Counted from the stretch's first letter, positions 54,179 through 62,971 are shown. The stretch is DNA of 64,000 nucleotides from Butyrivibrio sp. YAB3001 (GCF_900112195.1 NZ_FOKR01000004.1:269503-333502); one strand, 5' to 3'. Numbers and translations are program-made. Notes: generated by a model not told the origin, from the letters alone.

Positions 54179-54920
54179 CACTTAATAACCTCTTTAAAAG
54201 CTGCTCCTTATTCTCTATGAACATCTTCGTAATCTGGTAACTATCCGTGTCCTCATAATCAATCGGATGAATCTGCCCATCATCAAAGCTTAGTATCTCC
54301 GCCCCAGGAATTCCTAACAGTATAGGAGAGTGAGTTACCATAATGAACTGAGAATCCTCTTTTGCACAGTTTACAATCTCAAGTAAAAGAGTCAGCTGTC
54401 TCTGCGGCGACAATGCTGCCTCCGGCTCGTCCAAAAGATATAATCCATTACCTTGAAAATTGGACTGTACAAGTTGCAAGAAGCTTTCCCCATGTGATCT
54501 TTCATGAAAATGTTCATGCCTGCCTCTCGGATCCTCTTTTGCGTACATTTCCTCAGCTGTAGCCACATTATAAAAGCTCTCTGCTCTAAGGAAATATCCC
54601 CATTTTGGCTTTCTGATTCCTCTGGAAAGCTTTATGGCATCGCACAATTCAGAGTGTGAATCATACGTTGAAAAGCTGTAATTCTTGGTTCCACCTTCTG
54701 GATTAAAACCATAGTTCACAGCTATTGCTTCCAACATAGTAGACTTTCCACTACCATTTTCTCCAACAAATATCGTGATCTTCTTGTTAAAAGAAAGATA
54801 GTCAAGCCCATTAAGTGCCTCAATCTCGCGAAGGTAACTGCCTCCATCTACCTTGTTCCAATCAATGCTTACACCATGAATCGGTAAGCTCATTTTCTCG
54901 TCTAAAAAATCCACGTGCAC
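54159..54920 (-). CDS. AAA family ATPase (ABC-type, RloC/OLD-like head)
   Basis: This soluble ATPase of up to 253 residues has Walker A FVGENGSGKSTML, a signature-like stretch and Walker B GLYLLDEPEAALSP, with QFIMVTHSPILLGIPGAEI. It is a widespread stand-alone ATPase of unknown role. The start is uncertain: GTG at 54920 or 54914 after GAGG, or ATG at 54893. Confidence 0.85.
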   Translation of the reverse strand: MHVDFLDEKMSLPIHGVSIDWNKVDGGSYLREIEALNGLDYLSFNKKITIFVGENGSGKSTMLEAIAVNYGFNPEGGTKNYSFSTYDSHSELCDAIKLSRGIRKPKWGYFLRAESFYNVATAEEMYAKEDPRGRHEHFHERSHGESFLQLVQSNFQGNGLYLLDEPEAALSPQRQLTLLLEIVNCAKEDSQFIMVTHSPILLGIPGAEILSFDDGQIHPIDYEDTDSYQITKMFIENKEQLLKRLLSDDGVDS

Positions 54921-54951
54921 CTCAAAAAAATTTTCACAATTTCATCACAAC

Positions 54952-55251
54952 ACTTTAAGCTTCGTTTAAAGTTCGTGTCTTAATATAAAACCATCAAGAA
55001 GAACAAAGCTTCTTGATCCCCACACACAACACTTTTTCATTCATAACACACATCCCTTCGGTCCCCACACACCGAAGGGTCCTCCCTACAATAGCGCCGC
55101 TGGTCTTTTCTCATCTAAAAAAGGTCAGCGGCTTCATATATTCGCTGACGCAAATATATGAATTCGGGGCGATAATTAAATTTGCTGCGCAAATGATCGC
55201 CCCTCACCCTTGAATCATATTCTCACGAACTGTGCAGCAAGTGCACAGTTC
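54952..55251. repeat. Array of seven consecutive hairpins
   Basis: In 300 bp between the ATPase and flavodoxin genes lie seven inverted repeats: 54952-54972, 54993-55017, 55054-55079, 55096-55132, 55135-55160, 55166-55203 and 55227-55251. Arms are 7-9 bp and perfect (for example CCCTTCGG/CCGAAGGG, GGGGCGAT/ATCGCCCC, GAACTGTGC/GCACAGTTC). Sequences of the arms differ, so it is not a CRISPR. One or more may be terminators; the rest could form a structured RNA. Confidence 0.75.
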
Positions 55252-55254
55252 TGA

Positions 55255-55698
55255 TTACAAATTCTTGTAAAACTCAATTGCCCCCTGAAGCTCCTCCTCT
55301 GTAGGATGTCCCTTTTGAAGTCCTCCTACAAGCTTAAATGGGCCAAAGGTGTCGAATCCGCCACACTGAAATCTTCCAATCTCATTACAGTGCTTATCTT
55401 TAGTTGCTGCCACGATAGAATTAAAGTTGTGGTTTATCGGATTCCCTGCAGTTGCGATAAAAAATACATCCTTACCGGTAGGCAGATTAACCTTGGCAAA
55501 GTTATGAAGCTGCTCTGCGAACTTGCCAAAATAAATACCACTGGCGAATCCTATCCTGTCATATCCCGTAAGATCTACTTCATGCCTATCAAGAACATCA
55601 ATAAGAGTCACATCCTTATCGTATCCTGCTATGGCATCCAGTATCTTCTTAGTATTCCCATGATGCTGGCTATAATAAACAATAGCTGTCTTTCCCAT
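55255..55698 (-). CDS. Flavodoxin family protein
   Basis: This 147-aa flavodoxin has the FMN phosphate loop YYSQHHGNTKKIL, the 60s loop GFASGIYFGKF and 90s loop FIATAGNP. It carries electrons in place of ferredoxin or acts as a small reductase. GGAGG precedes ATG at 55698. Its first 43 codons and upstream DNA are duplicated at 8699-8920. Confidence 0.88.
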   Translation of the reverse strand: MGKTAIVYYSQHHGNTKKILDAIAGYDKDVTLIDVLDRHEVDLTGYDRIGFASGIYFGKFAEQLHNFAKVNLPTGKDVFFIATAGNPINHNFNSIVAATKDKHCNEIGRFQCGGFDTFGPFKLVGGLQKGHPTEEELQGAIEFYKNL

Positions 55699-55788
55699 AA
55701 ACAAAACTCCTCCGAAACAGATACATCCATTATAACCCCAACGGCCCTATTCATCCCACTATAAATGAGCAAACATAAAAGTACCCAT
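55571..55788. repeat. 218-bp direct repeat, source copy
   Basis: This is the intact-locus copy of the segment at 8703-8920. It includes the flavodoxin start and the 90 bp upstream of it. Confidence 0.9.
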
Positions 55789-55822
55789 ATCGGCAATTTT
55801 TTCATTTTTTGCCAATATGGGT
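55783..55822 (-). terminator. Rho-independent terminator
   Basis: ACCCATAT/ATATGGGT outer arms and TTGGCAAA-type inner pairing, with T-rich loop and flank, 10 bp after the ADP-ribosylglycohydrolase stop. Confidence 0.65.
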
Positions 55823-55831
55823 AAACACCAA

Positions 55832-56617
55832 TTACATATTCAAAATTTCCCAAAGCTCCGGAGTCAGATATTTCTTCAGAAGTCCCTCCGCATCCACGCC
55901 TCCGAATCCGCCGTAGAACTCTTCCGCCACTCCACCGGCAATTGCTCCAAAGGTATCAGAATCACATTCCAGGGAAAAAACATTTCGGATGAAGCTCTCG
56001 TAATCAATGCTCTCGTAGAAACATCTCATGGCTGCAGGTACAGATCCCTGACAACTCTCGTTCCACTTATAGCGAGGTCTAATCTCATCAAGGCTGTAAG
56101 CAATACTGTATTCATAGTCAGCCTTTGGATACTGCTCAAGAACGTAGTCATAGATTTCCTGCTTGCTCTTTCCATGCTTTGCCATCCAGATACATGTTGC
56201 TGTCACAACTGCTCCCTTGATTCCCTCAGGATGGTTGTGCGACACCACAGCTGTAGCTTCAGCCATCTTCTGCATCTCGTCGTAATCTTCATAGAACTCT
56301 CCAACAAAAGATGATCTCATTGCACTTCCATTGCCCCAGCTATTGTAAGGCTCATGGTTATTTCCATTTATCCAGTTAAAGAATCTTCCGCCATATCCTG
56401 CAAATGGATATTCACGGCCAACTTCTACCATTGTCTCAACAAGATCTGCTCCAGTCTTAAATGCCTTCTTTATAGCCAGTGTCATTACTGTATCATCTGT
56501 AAAACCGATTGCATCTCCCTCAGCCAAAGGTACATTCTTCCAATCAAGATTCTTTGGTCTGTCAAACTCAAACTGAGCTCCTAATATATCTCCTAAAACT
56601 GCTCCCTTTACTGCCAT
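55832..56617 (-). CDS. ADP-ribosylglycohydrolase (DraG-like)
   Basis: This 261-aa enzyme has the metal-site motif GFTDDTVMTLA, the His/Asp helix region and the second site SDTFGAIAGGVAEEFYG. It removes ADP-ribose from proteins or nucleic acids. TAGGAG precedes ATG at 56617. It is followed upstream by vWA and macro-domain genes, a set that suggests ADP-ribose signalling. Confidence 0.9.
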   Translation of the reverse strand: MAVKGAVLGDILGAQFEFDRPKNLDWKNVPLAEGDAIGFTDDTVMTLAIKKAFKTGADLVETMVEVGREYPFAGYGGRFFNWINGNNHEPYNSWGNGSAMRSSFVGEFYEDYDEMQKMAEATAVVSHNHPEGIKGAVVTATCIWMAKHGKSKQEIYDYVLEQYPKADYEYSIAYSLDEIRPRYKWNESCQGSVPAAMRCFYESIDYESFIRNVFSLECDSDTFGAIAGGVAEEFYGGFGGVDAEGLLKKYLTPELWEILNM

Positions 56618-56768
56618 AAACATCACTCCTATATATCCCTGATCAGCGCTATCGAAAAAGTTTACCACTTCCGCTACTGAATTTGTTTACCACCAGCGCT
56701 GACGAATTTCTTTACCACTAATTATTCTTGTAACATCCGGACAACAATCCCGAATTATCCGGACAAAA

Positions 56769-57452
56769 TTATCTCCTGGCTCTTCTGCCTCTATTTTGGA
56801 AATCAGCATTGATCTCATCGTCCCATCCACTTCCTGTGAGACACTTATCCACCTCAGCTGAGCAATCTGCCATCATTACTGAACATACTGCCTTGCTAAC
56901 TCCTGCGTATACATTAGCCGTACCAATCGTATCACTCACATAGTTAACAGCCCTGTCCTTGCGGATTCCGTACTTCTGAGCCTCAGCATAAGCATCAATA
57001 TTTGCTCCAATAAAAATAAACTCCCAGCCATATTTCTTTTGCTGCTTCTTGACCATCTTTTCGATCTTCTCACGAGAATATCTGCTGCTGGCATTCTCCA
57101 TCCCGTCGGTAGTGATTACAAAGATAGTCTTCTCAGGCCTGTCTTCTTCCCTTGCATATTTGTGAACGTTGCCGATGTGATGAATTGCTCCGCCAACCGC
57201 ATCCAGAAGAGCTGTGCATCCTCTGACGTAATACTGCTTATCATTCATCTTCTCAATCTTTTCAATGGGCACTCTGTCATGGATGACCTCGCACTCATCA
57301 TCGAAAAGAACTGTAGAAACCACCGCCTTCTCGCCTGTCTTTTTCTGCTTTTCCATCATGGCGTTGAAACCTCCGATGGTGTCCGCCTCAAGACCTCCCA
57401 TTGAACCTGAACTATCTAAAATATAAACAATCTCTGTATATCCTTTACTCAT
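56769..57452 (-). CDS. vWA domain protein
   Basis: This 227-aa protein is almost entirely a von Willebrand A domain with an intact MIDAS (DSSGSMGG, Thr in GCTALLDAVGG, TDGMENASS). It has no signal peptide, so it acts in the cytoplasm, where such proteins often assist metal insertion or partner with chaperone ATPases. GGAGG precedes ATG at 57452. Confidence 0.85.
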   Translation of the reverse strand: MSKGYTEIVYILDSSGSMGGLEADTIGGFNAMMEKQKKTGEKAVVSTVLFDDECEVIHDRVPIEKIEKMNDKQYYVRGCTALLDAVGGAIHHIGNVHKYAREEDRPEKTIFVITTDGMENASSRYSREKIEKMVKKQQKKYGWEFIFIGANIDAYAEAQKYGIRKDRAVNYVSDTIGTANVYAGVSKAVCSVMMADCSAEVDKCLTGSGWDDEINADFQNRGRRARR

Positions 57453-57603
57453 CTCTTTTGCCTCCGTCATTACATACGTAGCTCACCTACACTTCGTTTC
57501 GGATACAGTCTCACTAAGCTTGCATGCAAAGCTAAGTTCGACTAGTACCTGCAGTGAGCTGTTTCCTTTGTTCTGATGTAATAATACCTTTTGGGCAAAA
57601 GAA

Positions 57604-57628
57604 ATAGGTCAACCCGAAGGCGACCTAT
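57604..57628 (-). terminator. Rho-independent terminator
   Basis: Stem ATAGGTC/GACCTAT with a GCCTTCGGGTT loop followed by TTCTTTTG on the minus strand, just after the macro-domain gene. Confidence 0.65.
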
Positions 57629-57632
57629 CCAA

Positions 57633-58730
57633 TCAGCCATTTGACAGCGGATCCAATCCGTAATCAAACAGCACTATATCTATCTTCATAACGTTATAGT
57701 CTTCATGCCTGATGAAATACTCAACTATCACATCCGTCTGCGATACCGGAGACAGCGCATATCCAGCAAGTCTAAGGAAATCCACTGCCTCATCCATGTT
57801 CAGCTTAAGCCCCACTGCAAGCGCTAAGACCTTTTCTTTTGATGGCTTAACCCGGCCCTTGATCAGCTTGGAAAAATACTGCTTGGAAATATTCGCTGCA
57901 GCATAAACCTCTGAATTCTTGAGGCCTTTCTTGTTGATAAGCTGCTGAAGGTGCTTTTCAAAAGAATCCGTGTATATGCTCTTTAAGGCATCGTCAAGAG
58001 AATCTGCTTTCTTGGAAGCAAAAAGTCCCCGCTTCTTAGATGGTGCCGCTCCGGCAGCACTAAGAGAAGACATCATTGGAGCACCATAAATCTCATTCTC
58101 CTTAGGTGCGCTTCCAATATCTTCTGATTCGAATTCTTTGTAGTTTTCACGTCTTCTATCACGAGGGCGCTCTAATATGTATTCTTCATCAAGAGTCTCA
58201 GTAACATAATCATCATCAATGTAGCTGCGTACTTCCTCGCCCAGCTCGCCTGAAATCTTAACAGACTTCTGTCCGAAAACTACCAGGAAGATTTCCATCT
58301 CATGGTCAGTGAGGAACCTGGTAAAAGAATCTACGGCAATTTCAATTCCAAGCTTCTGAGGAAACCCATAGGTCCCAGTTGCAAGCAGCGGAAAAGCAAT
58401 AGACTTACACTTATGCTCATAAGCCAGCTCCAGAGATTTGTCATAGCAAGCTCTCAAAAGATCTGCTTCACCATGATCTCCACCATCCCACCAAGGACCG
58501 CTGGCATGAATTATATATTTTGCAGCAAGGTTAAAAGCAGGCGTAATACCTACTTCTCCTGGCTCCAGGCGTCCAATCTTCTCACGAGCAGCAAGGAGTT
58601 TCTCTCCTCCTGCAGCTTTGTATATGGCAGAATCAACGCCAGCTCCGATCGCAACCTCAGGGTTCGCTGTGTTAACTATGGCATCTGCTTTTACTTTTGT
58701 AATATCATTTCTGATAATTTGAAATGGCAT
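57633..58730 (-). CDS. Macro domain-HTH protein
   Basis: This 365-aa protein has an N-terminal macro domain (about 3-175: ADAIVNTANPEVAIGAGVDS, the loop LLATGTYGFP) that binds or hydrolyses ADP-ribose, a charged linker, and a C-terminal XRE-like helix-turn-helix (about 268-330: EVYAAANISKQYFSKLIKGR). This architecture is known in Firmicutes. Together with the glycohydrolase nearby it points to ADP-ribose sensing coupled to transcription. Confidence 0.88.
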   Translation of the reverse strand: MPFQIIRNDITKVKADAIVNTANPEVAIGAGVDSAIYKAAGGEKLLAAREKIGRLEPGEVGITPAFNLAAKYIIHASGPWWDGGDHGEADLLRACYDKSLELAYEHKCKSIAFPLLATGTYGFPQKLGIEIAVDSFTRFLTDHEMEIFLVVFGQKSVKISGELGEEVRSYIDDDYVTETLDEEYILERPRDRRRENYKEFESEDIGSAPKENEIYGAPMMSSLSAAGAAPSKKRGLFASKKADSLDDALKSIYTDSFEKHLQQLINKKGLKNSEVYAAANISKQYFSKLIKGRVKPSKEKVLALAVGLKLNMDEAVDFLRLAGYALSPVSQTDVIVEYFIRHEDYNVMKIDIVLFDYGLDPLSNG

Positions 58731-58789
58731 GATCGTTCAACCTCAGTATTTATCACAAATTTCCTGGCATCAGGAAAATCGTGCTATCA

Positions 58790-59758
58790 TCAAGGATTAC
58801 ATCTTTTGCAAGGATCATACCCCTGCTGAATCAGCTCATCCCTTGTGCCTTCATAATACATTTTATTCTTTTCTTTCATATCTTTCACGCTATCGCAGGT
58901 CGGATTATGAAACTTCTTGGAATTCTTATTAACAACGTAGGTTGTTCCTGAAGAAGCAGCATCATTACTCTTCGCAGGAGCAGATCTGTCTACAGTTGTT
59001 CCGCCAGTGCCACCTGTAACTACAAATTCATCTGCACTTACACTCTTCTTATAGTTCGGATCTGCCTTGTTGCTGCCATTGGTATAATTGATGATTACTC
59101 CCGGCTGTACGTTGTAGCAGTATACGTTAAAAGAAATCCCTTTCCCCTTATCCTCTACGGAATATGCTTCAATCTGAACTCCGCTGCAGAGAAGGTTTTT
59201 GCCTTCGAACACAGGAGTAACTCTATACATTACATGGTTTCCAGTGCTTCGAACATAGTCAGCAACCCCATTCTCATAAGGCAGCATACCTTCAACATTC
59301 ATGTAACGAGTGCCGGTAATAAGATTCTGCTCATTTGCATTCTCACCGGTCAGCTGGAATCCGATCATGTGGCATCTGTTATACAGATACGGAGGATCTG
59401 AATCTACCAGGCCAGGGTACTTGTTCTGTTTCCATCCGGTAGGTTTTACCATGCTGATTGACTGACGTTCTTCTGTAGGCATCAAGTCTTTTCCAAGACA
59501 TGCCATAGCAGGAGTGCAACGTCCCTGTTTATCCAGCTCGCCATAATATTCATAAGACTTCGTTGTAATCTCTTCAGTCGTAAAGCCAGGCACATTCTCG
59601 TTCAGCTCAACCGAAGCGCTTCCGCTATATGCCGGGATCTCCTCCTCTGCATGTGTCTTAACGCTCCAGAACAAAAAAGAAGACATACCCAAAGAAAGTG
59701 CCAGCAGCAGAGCAAATATTCTATTTGCAAAACCAACCTTTCCTAAGTATGTCCTCAT
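58790..59758 (-). CDS. Secreted DNA/RNA non-specific endonuclease
   Basis: This 322-aa protein has a signal peptide (LLLALSLGMSSFLFWS, cleavage near THA-EEE), an EndA/NucA-type nuclease domain (LYNRCHMIGFQLTGENANEQ, where the catalytic His follows RC, and NLITGTRYMNVEGMLPYE), and a small C-terminal HxxxC...CxxC element (KFHNPTC, DPCKRC) that may bind zinc. AAGAGGAAAC precedes ATG at 59758. It probably digests extracellular DNA for nutrition. Confidence 0.9.
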   Translation of the reverse strand: MRTYLGKVGFANRIFALLLALSLGMSSFLFWSVKTHAEEEIPAYSGSASVELNENVPGFTTEEITTKSYEYYGELDKQGRCTPAMACLGKDLMPTEERQSISMVKPTGWKQNKYPGLVDSDPPYLYNRCHMIGFQLTGENANEQNLITGTRYMNVEGMLPYENGVADYVRSTGNHVMYRVTPVFEGKNLLCSGVQIEAYSVEDKGKGISFNVYCYNVQPGVIINYTNGSNKADPNYKKSVSADEFVVTGGTGGTTVDRSAPAKSNDAASSGTTYVVNKNSKKFHNPTCDSVKDMKEKNKMYYEGTRDELIQQGYDPCKRCNP

Positions 59759-59776
59759 ATTTGTTTCCTCTTTCAC

Positions 59777-60061
59777 TTAAAACTCATCGTCAAAATCATC
59801 AGGATCCAAGCCTGCGTCTTCAAGGGCTGATCTACGTTCGTCCTCATCCATAAATTCCAGTTCGTCACGATCAAGGCCAGCCAATTCTATCTCATCTAAC
59901 TCATCTTCTTCATCTGCAAAGCTGCTGCCCTGAGAAGATATTCCATTGTTATCTTCAAAAAATGTATCGTTTATGAATGCCCACTCAGCTCCACTGATCT
60001 TGCCATCTCTATTAAGATCAAATGCTGAATGTCCAAATAATCTATCCATAGGTCCTTCCAT
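59777..60061 (-). CDS. Small acidic EF-hand-like protein
   Basis: This 94-aa, very acidic protein has one EF-hand-like calcium loop (DLNRDGKISGAEW) and an Asp/Glu-rich tail. It is encoded between a Ser-rich secreted protein and the nuclease, with GGAGG ahead. It may bind calcium; no export signal is seen. Confidence 0.7.
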   Translation of the reverse strand: MEGPMDRLFGHSAFDLNRDGKISGAEWAFINDTFFEDNNGISSQGSSFADEEDELDEIELAGLDRDELEFMDEDERRSALEDAGLDPDDFDDEF

Positions 60062-60088
60062 AGTTCAGATCCTCCTTCCATGAAGCCA

Positions 60089-60502
60089 TCAATAGTTATC
60101 ATTCCAGTAATCTTCAGCTGCATCATAAGCTTCGTCTTCATCATCATAGTCATCTTCGTAATCATAGAACTCTTCGTACTTATCATCTGCAAAGTCCTGT
60201 GCTGACTTGTAATTATGTACATCATATGAATCATAAGACTTCTTGGATGACTTAGAACTGCTCTTCTTGGATGAGCTCTTGCTGCTTGATGATTTTATCT
60301 TTGAAGAGCTCTTACTGCTTGAACTCTTGCTCTTTGATTTTGAGCTTGTAGTTTTCTTCTTTGAGCTACTCTTGCTCTTACTTGATGAATAACTGCTAGT
60401 CGTTCTATTCTTGCCAGCTGCCTCTACAGATACTGATGTCATACCAACAGCTGTTACCATCATCATTACTGCTACTAAAACACTTAATAATGTTCTCTTC
60501 AT
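60089..60502 (-). CDS. Secreted Ser/Lys-rich low-complexity protein
   Basis: This 137-aa protein has a signal peptide (LLSVLVAVMMMVTAVG, cleavage near VEA-AGK), a stretch of about 60 residues of almost only Ser and Lys, and an acidic Tyr-rich end. The basic repeat could bind cell-wall polymers or DNA, and the acidic end could bind cations. GGAGG precedes ATG at 60502. Confidence 0.75.
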   Translation of the reverse strand: MKRTLLSVLVAVMMMVTAVGMTSVSVEAAGKNRTTSSYSSSKSKSSSKKKTTSSKSKSKSSSSKSSSKIKSSSSKSSSKKSSSKSSKKSYDSYDVHNYKSAQDFADDKYEEFYDYEDDYDDEDEAYDAAEDYWNDNY

Positions 60503-60697
60503 AATCCACAACCTCCATTTCGTATGAAAAGAGTTTTATCCTGTTATAAGCTTACCTCCAAGCCATTTCGTAATACATATTCGCTTTGGTAAAAAAGCTA
60601 TTGGTATTTTGCTAAAACAGTGATAAACGATTTTGTTCTTTCCCTATTCTGCCAGATTTGGAGTCCAATAATCCTCCCCGATTAAACCCGCATGTTT

Positions 60698-61081
60698 TCA
60701 GGTGTTCTTGCTGGCATTCAATAGAATTACCTCTTTTACATATCCCTCTCTCTTCTCCTGTGGAAGTGCATTGTACTGATATAAAAAGAGCTTTTCCATT
60801 ATTTCTCTGCAGCTCTTGGCACCGCAGTTCCTGATCTTTGCAATCTCTGTACCTTCTGCTATTGCCTCTGCCAGCTCTCCAATAGTGGAATATCCTGCTC
60901 TTTTAAGTGAGTTATAAGCTCTGACTCCAAGGTCCAGTGCTTCTATAGGTGTATCACCAGCCTTGTTATTCAGATAAAAATTGAAATAAAACTTACCGCC
61001 TTTTTTCTCATAAAGCCTTGTTCCAGCAAGCGCCTCAACTATCTGTGTTAGTGTTCGACTCTGATTTTGGTCCATATTCAT
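60698..61081 (-). CDS. RNA polymerase alpha-CTD-like protein
   Basis: This 127-aa protein ends with a helix-hairpin-helix segment very like the C-terminal domain of RNA polymerase alpha (IEALDLGVRAYNSLKRAGYS, IAKIRNCGAKSCREIMEKL). It lacks the alpha N-terminal domain. ATG at 61081 follows GGAGGAATCA and lies inside the end of the Lrp/AsnC gene. A regulator that touches promoter UP elements is a possible role. Confidence 0.72.
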   Translation of the reverse strand: MNMDQNQSRTLTQIVEALAGTRLYEKKGGKFYFNFYLNNKAGDTPIEALDLGVRAYNSLKRAGYSTIGELAEAIAEGTEIAKIRNCGAKSCREIMEKLFLYQYNALPQEKREGYVKEVILLNASKNT

Positions 61082-61517
61082 TGATTCCTCCATAAACGTC
61101 CTTGATGACCTCCTGGACCTGGCGGACATGCATTTCTGTTATGTCATCTCCGCCTTCCTTATTGATCATCTTGACCAAATACTTGAGATTCTGGGGAGAA
61201 TCAGATACAGCAACCATATGAATATGATTTTCCTTATGAGTAGTGAAAATCTGACGCACATATGCTGTTCTTGTAGCGATATACCTAAGCACTCTCTCGA
61301 ATCCTTCAGGCGTTGTCATAATATCAATCAGCATTGTAATCTCGTCATCTCTTTTTATGTAGGTGTTATAGCCTCGGATGATTCCTGCCTTCTCGAGTTT
61401 ATCAACCCTTTTCTTGGCTGCAACTCTGGACATTTCCAGCGCATCGCCAATTTCCTGATAGCTCATCCTTGCATTTCCCTTGATCAAATCCAATAGCTTC
61501 TTATCTGTTCCATCCAT
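61035..61517 (-). CDS. Lrp/AsnC family regulator
   Basis: This 160-aa protein has the AsnC helix-turn-helix (DLIKGNARMSYQEIGDAL, SRVAAKKRVDKLEKAGII) and a C-terminal RAM effector domain (TEMHVRQVQEVIKDVYGG). It senses an amino acid or related ligand. TAGGAGC precedes ATG at 61517. It is coupled to the alpha-CTD-like gene by a 47-base overlap. Confidence 0.9.
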   Translation of the reverse strand: MDGTDKKLLDLIKGNARMSYQEIGDALEMSRVAAKKRVDKLEKAGIIRGYNTYIKRDDEITMLIDIMTTPEGFERVLRYIATRTAYVRQIFTTHKENHIHMVAVSDSPQNLKYLVKMINKEGGDDITEMHVRQVQEVIKDVYGGINEYGPKSESNTNTDS

Positions 61518-61592
61518 AATCTCTGCTCCTAAAAAATCAGTGTCGACTCTGATTAAGGTGATTATATTCAGACGGTAATCCGAATGCAATAG

Positions 61593-61634
61593 AAAAGGTT
61601 ACGAATCGAAACTTTGCAGTTTCGTTCCGTAACC
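61593..61634 (-). terminator. Strong two-part hairpin terminator
   Basis: Nested perfect arms GGTTACG/CGTAACC (outer) and CGAAACT/AGTTTCG (inner) end in TTTTCT on the minus strand. It ends the XRE operon at 62457-61785. Confidence 0.85.
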
Positions 61635-61784
61635 TCAACAATTCTAAAACTCGCATCTGACGCGTATTTCTTCTGCTTTTTCAATTCTGTATTACCATTT
61701 TTTGCGTCTTTGCGCATTTTCTGGTAATAGAATTTCTTATAATGAATACTTGTAAAACACAATAATTGTTACTTGATCGTTTTT

Positions 61785-62006
61785 TCATTCTTCGTCTACG
61801 GCTTCCTCTTCATCGATAAATGTAAAAATGTCTTCTATCGTTTTTCCAAAATACTTTGCAATATCCATTGCCAGTTTTAAAGATGGATTATACTTGCCGT
61901 TTTCCAGGTTAACGATAGTTTCCCTTCTTACACCAACTATTTCAGCTAGTTCCGCCTGATTAATCTTTTTTTCTTTTCTCAGCTCATGAATCCTTGTTTT
62001 TAACAT
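61785..62006 (-). CDS. XRE regulator (small, PspC-type partner)
   Basis: This 73-aa helix-turn-helix protein ([20 protein letters not shown]) belongs to the short clostridial group that is paired with a membrane protein gene. ATG at 62006 after TGGAG is preferred over 62048. It likely represses its own operon through the repeats at 62480-62578. Confidence 0.88.
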   Translation of the reverse strand: MLKTRIHELRKEKKINQAELAEIVGVRRETIVNLENGKYNPSLKLAMDIAKYFGKTIEDIFTFIDEEEAVDEE

Positions 62007-62028
62007 TTTTCTTATAACTCCAGTAAGA

Positions 62029-62457
62029 TTATCCTTCGCATTTTTCAAAATGATTAAACAGTATTCCTTGTAGCCAAAACAATATCCCTACGAAAAATTG
62101 AATCGCTGTCACCATTGAAATATTCATAGAATTAAACTGTATTCCTAATAGCGCCAAAAAAGCTCCTATAAATCCCCCAAATATTGTAACCATAGATATT
62201 GTTACTTCACTTGATTTAGCTATATGCATTTGAAACATTTCATCTAATGCATCCTTCTTTTGAAACTTTATGTACACACTAATTGCCAATATTAACACGC
62301 TCATTAACAAAAAAGAGATTCTTAGAACCAAATTATCCATTTCATATGCTACAGATGAACAGATAAATCCAGCTCCCATTATAATATTTCCATAGCCATA
62401 TGCCATTTTTAAAGATATTGATTTCTTTTTTGATACCAATTGCATATTATCGTCCAT
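62029..62457 (-). CDS. Membrane protein paired with XRE regulator
   Basis: This 142-aa protein has four membrane helices and a central charged loop ([19 protein letters not shown]), like DUF2178-type proteins encoded next to small XRE repressors. CGAGGAGG precedes ATG. Possible role: sensing or sequestering the repressor. Confidence 0.75.
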   Translation of the reverse strand: MDDNMQLVSKKKSISLKMAYGYGNIIMGAGFICSSVAYEMDNLVLRISFLLMSVLILAISVYIKFQKKDALDEMFQMHIAKSSEVTISMVTIFGGFIGAFLALLGIQFNSMNISMVTAIQFFVGILFWLQGILFNHFEKCEG

Positions 62458-62479
62458 AAATACCTCCTCGTTGCAAAAT

Positions 62480-62578
62480 GTGATATATTTATAACTTATG
62501 TTTTAAATATATCACAGCGGAGTGAATTGCGCAATATTAAAAGTGATATATTTCACACTTAAATTAGAAATACATCAC
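62480..62578. promoter_or_regulatory. Four-half-site operator of XRE operon
   Basis: GTGATATATTT (62480-62490) and AAATATATCAC (62505-62515) form a perfect 11-bp dyad; GTGATATATTT (62543-62553) and AAATACATCAC (62568-62578) form a second with one change. Both have the same 14-bp gap, and they are centred 63 bp apart. The XRE protein at 61785 is the likely binder, perhaps with looping. Confidence 0.8.
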
Positions 62579-62637
62579 TTTTTCACATGAGTTATATTTT
62601 AAAACAATAAGTCTCAATCCTTCATATAAGCTAGCAA

Positions 62638-62898
62638 TTATTTAGTATCCTTGATGCCAAGACTCTCTTCTAAAAACTCAGCATAGTCATCCCAATAATG
62701 CGGATCTTCATAACGTGCAGTATATGGAACTCCTACTCTTTCACGGATCAGTTTGGCTAGACCATTATCCTCCCACCTTTTAGGGAAAGAATAATAATAG
62801 TCTCTGGTATGCTCATCTGTCTCCCACATATCTTTAATGGCAGAATCCATTATTTTCTTGACAATCAACAACTCTAAACCAATCGAGGCCGTAAACAT
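62638..62898 (-). CDS. Hypothetical acidic protein
   Basis: The 86-codon frame reads well from about residue 17 on (MDSAIKDMWETDEHTRDYYY, PHYWDDYAEFLEESLG). It overlaps the small gene at 62834 in another frame. The two may be one frameshifted gene of about 110 codons. Family not recognised. Confidence 0.55.
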   Translation of the reverse strand: MFTASIGLELLIVKKIMDSAIKDMWETDEHTRDYYYSFPKRWEDNGLAKLIRERVGVPYTARYEDPHYWDDYAEFLEESLGIKDTK

Positions 62899-62971
62899 CG
62901 TGACTCAGCCGCTTTTTGCGCGCAATAGCTCTGTTTCTCATATCTCTTCTGTACGCTCTGCTACTAGACAT
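62834..62971 (-). CDS. Small basic protein, possibly frameshifted
   Basis: The 45 codons after AAAGGTGG read SSSRAYRRDMRNRAIARKKR, SHDVYGLDWF, like the start of small Arg/Lys-rich Firmicute proteins. The end (QENNGFCH) seems out of frame. Confidence 0.5.
   Translation of the reverse strand: MSSSRAYRRDMRNRAIARKKRLSHDVYGLDWFRVVDCQENNGFCH

Noticed and set aside
54952..55251. A CRISPR array
   Set aside because: The units are inverted repeats with different sequences, with no constant direct repeat and no cas genes.
61568..61762. A 64-aa ORF on the minus strand
   Set aside because: It reads through a strong two-part terminator hairpin and has no ribosome site.
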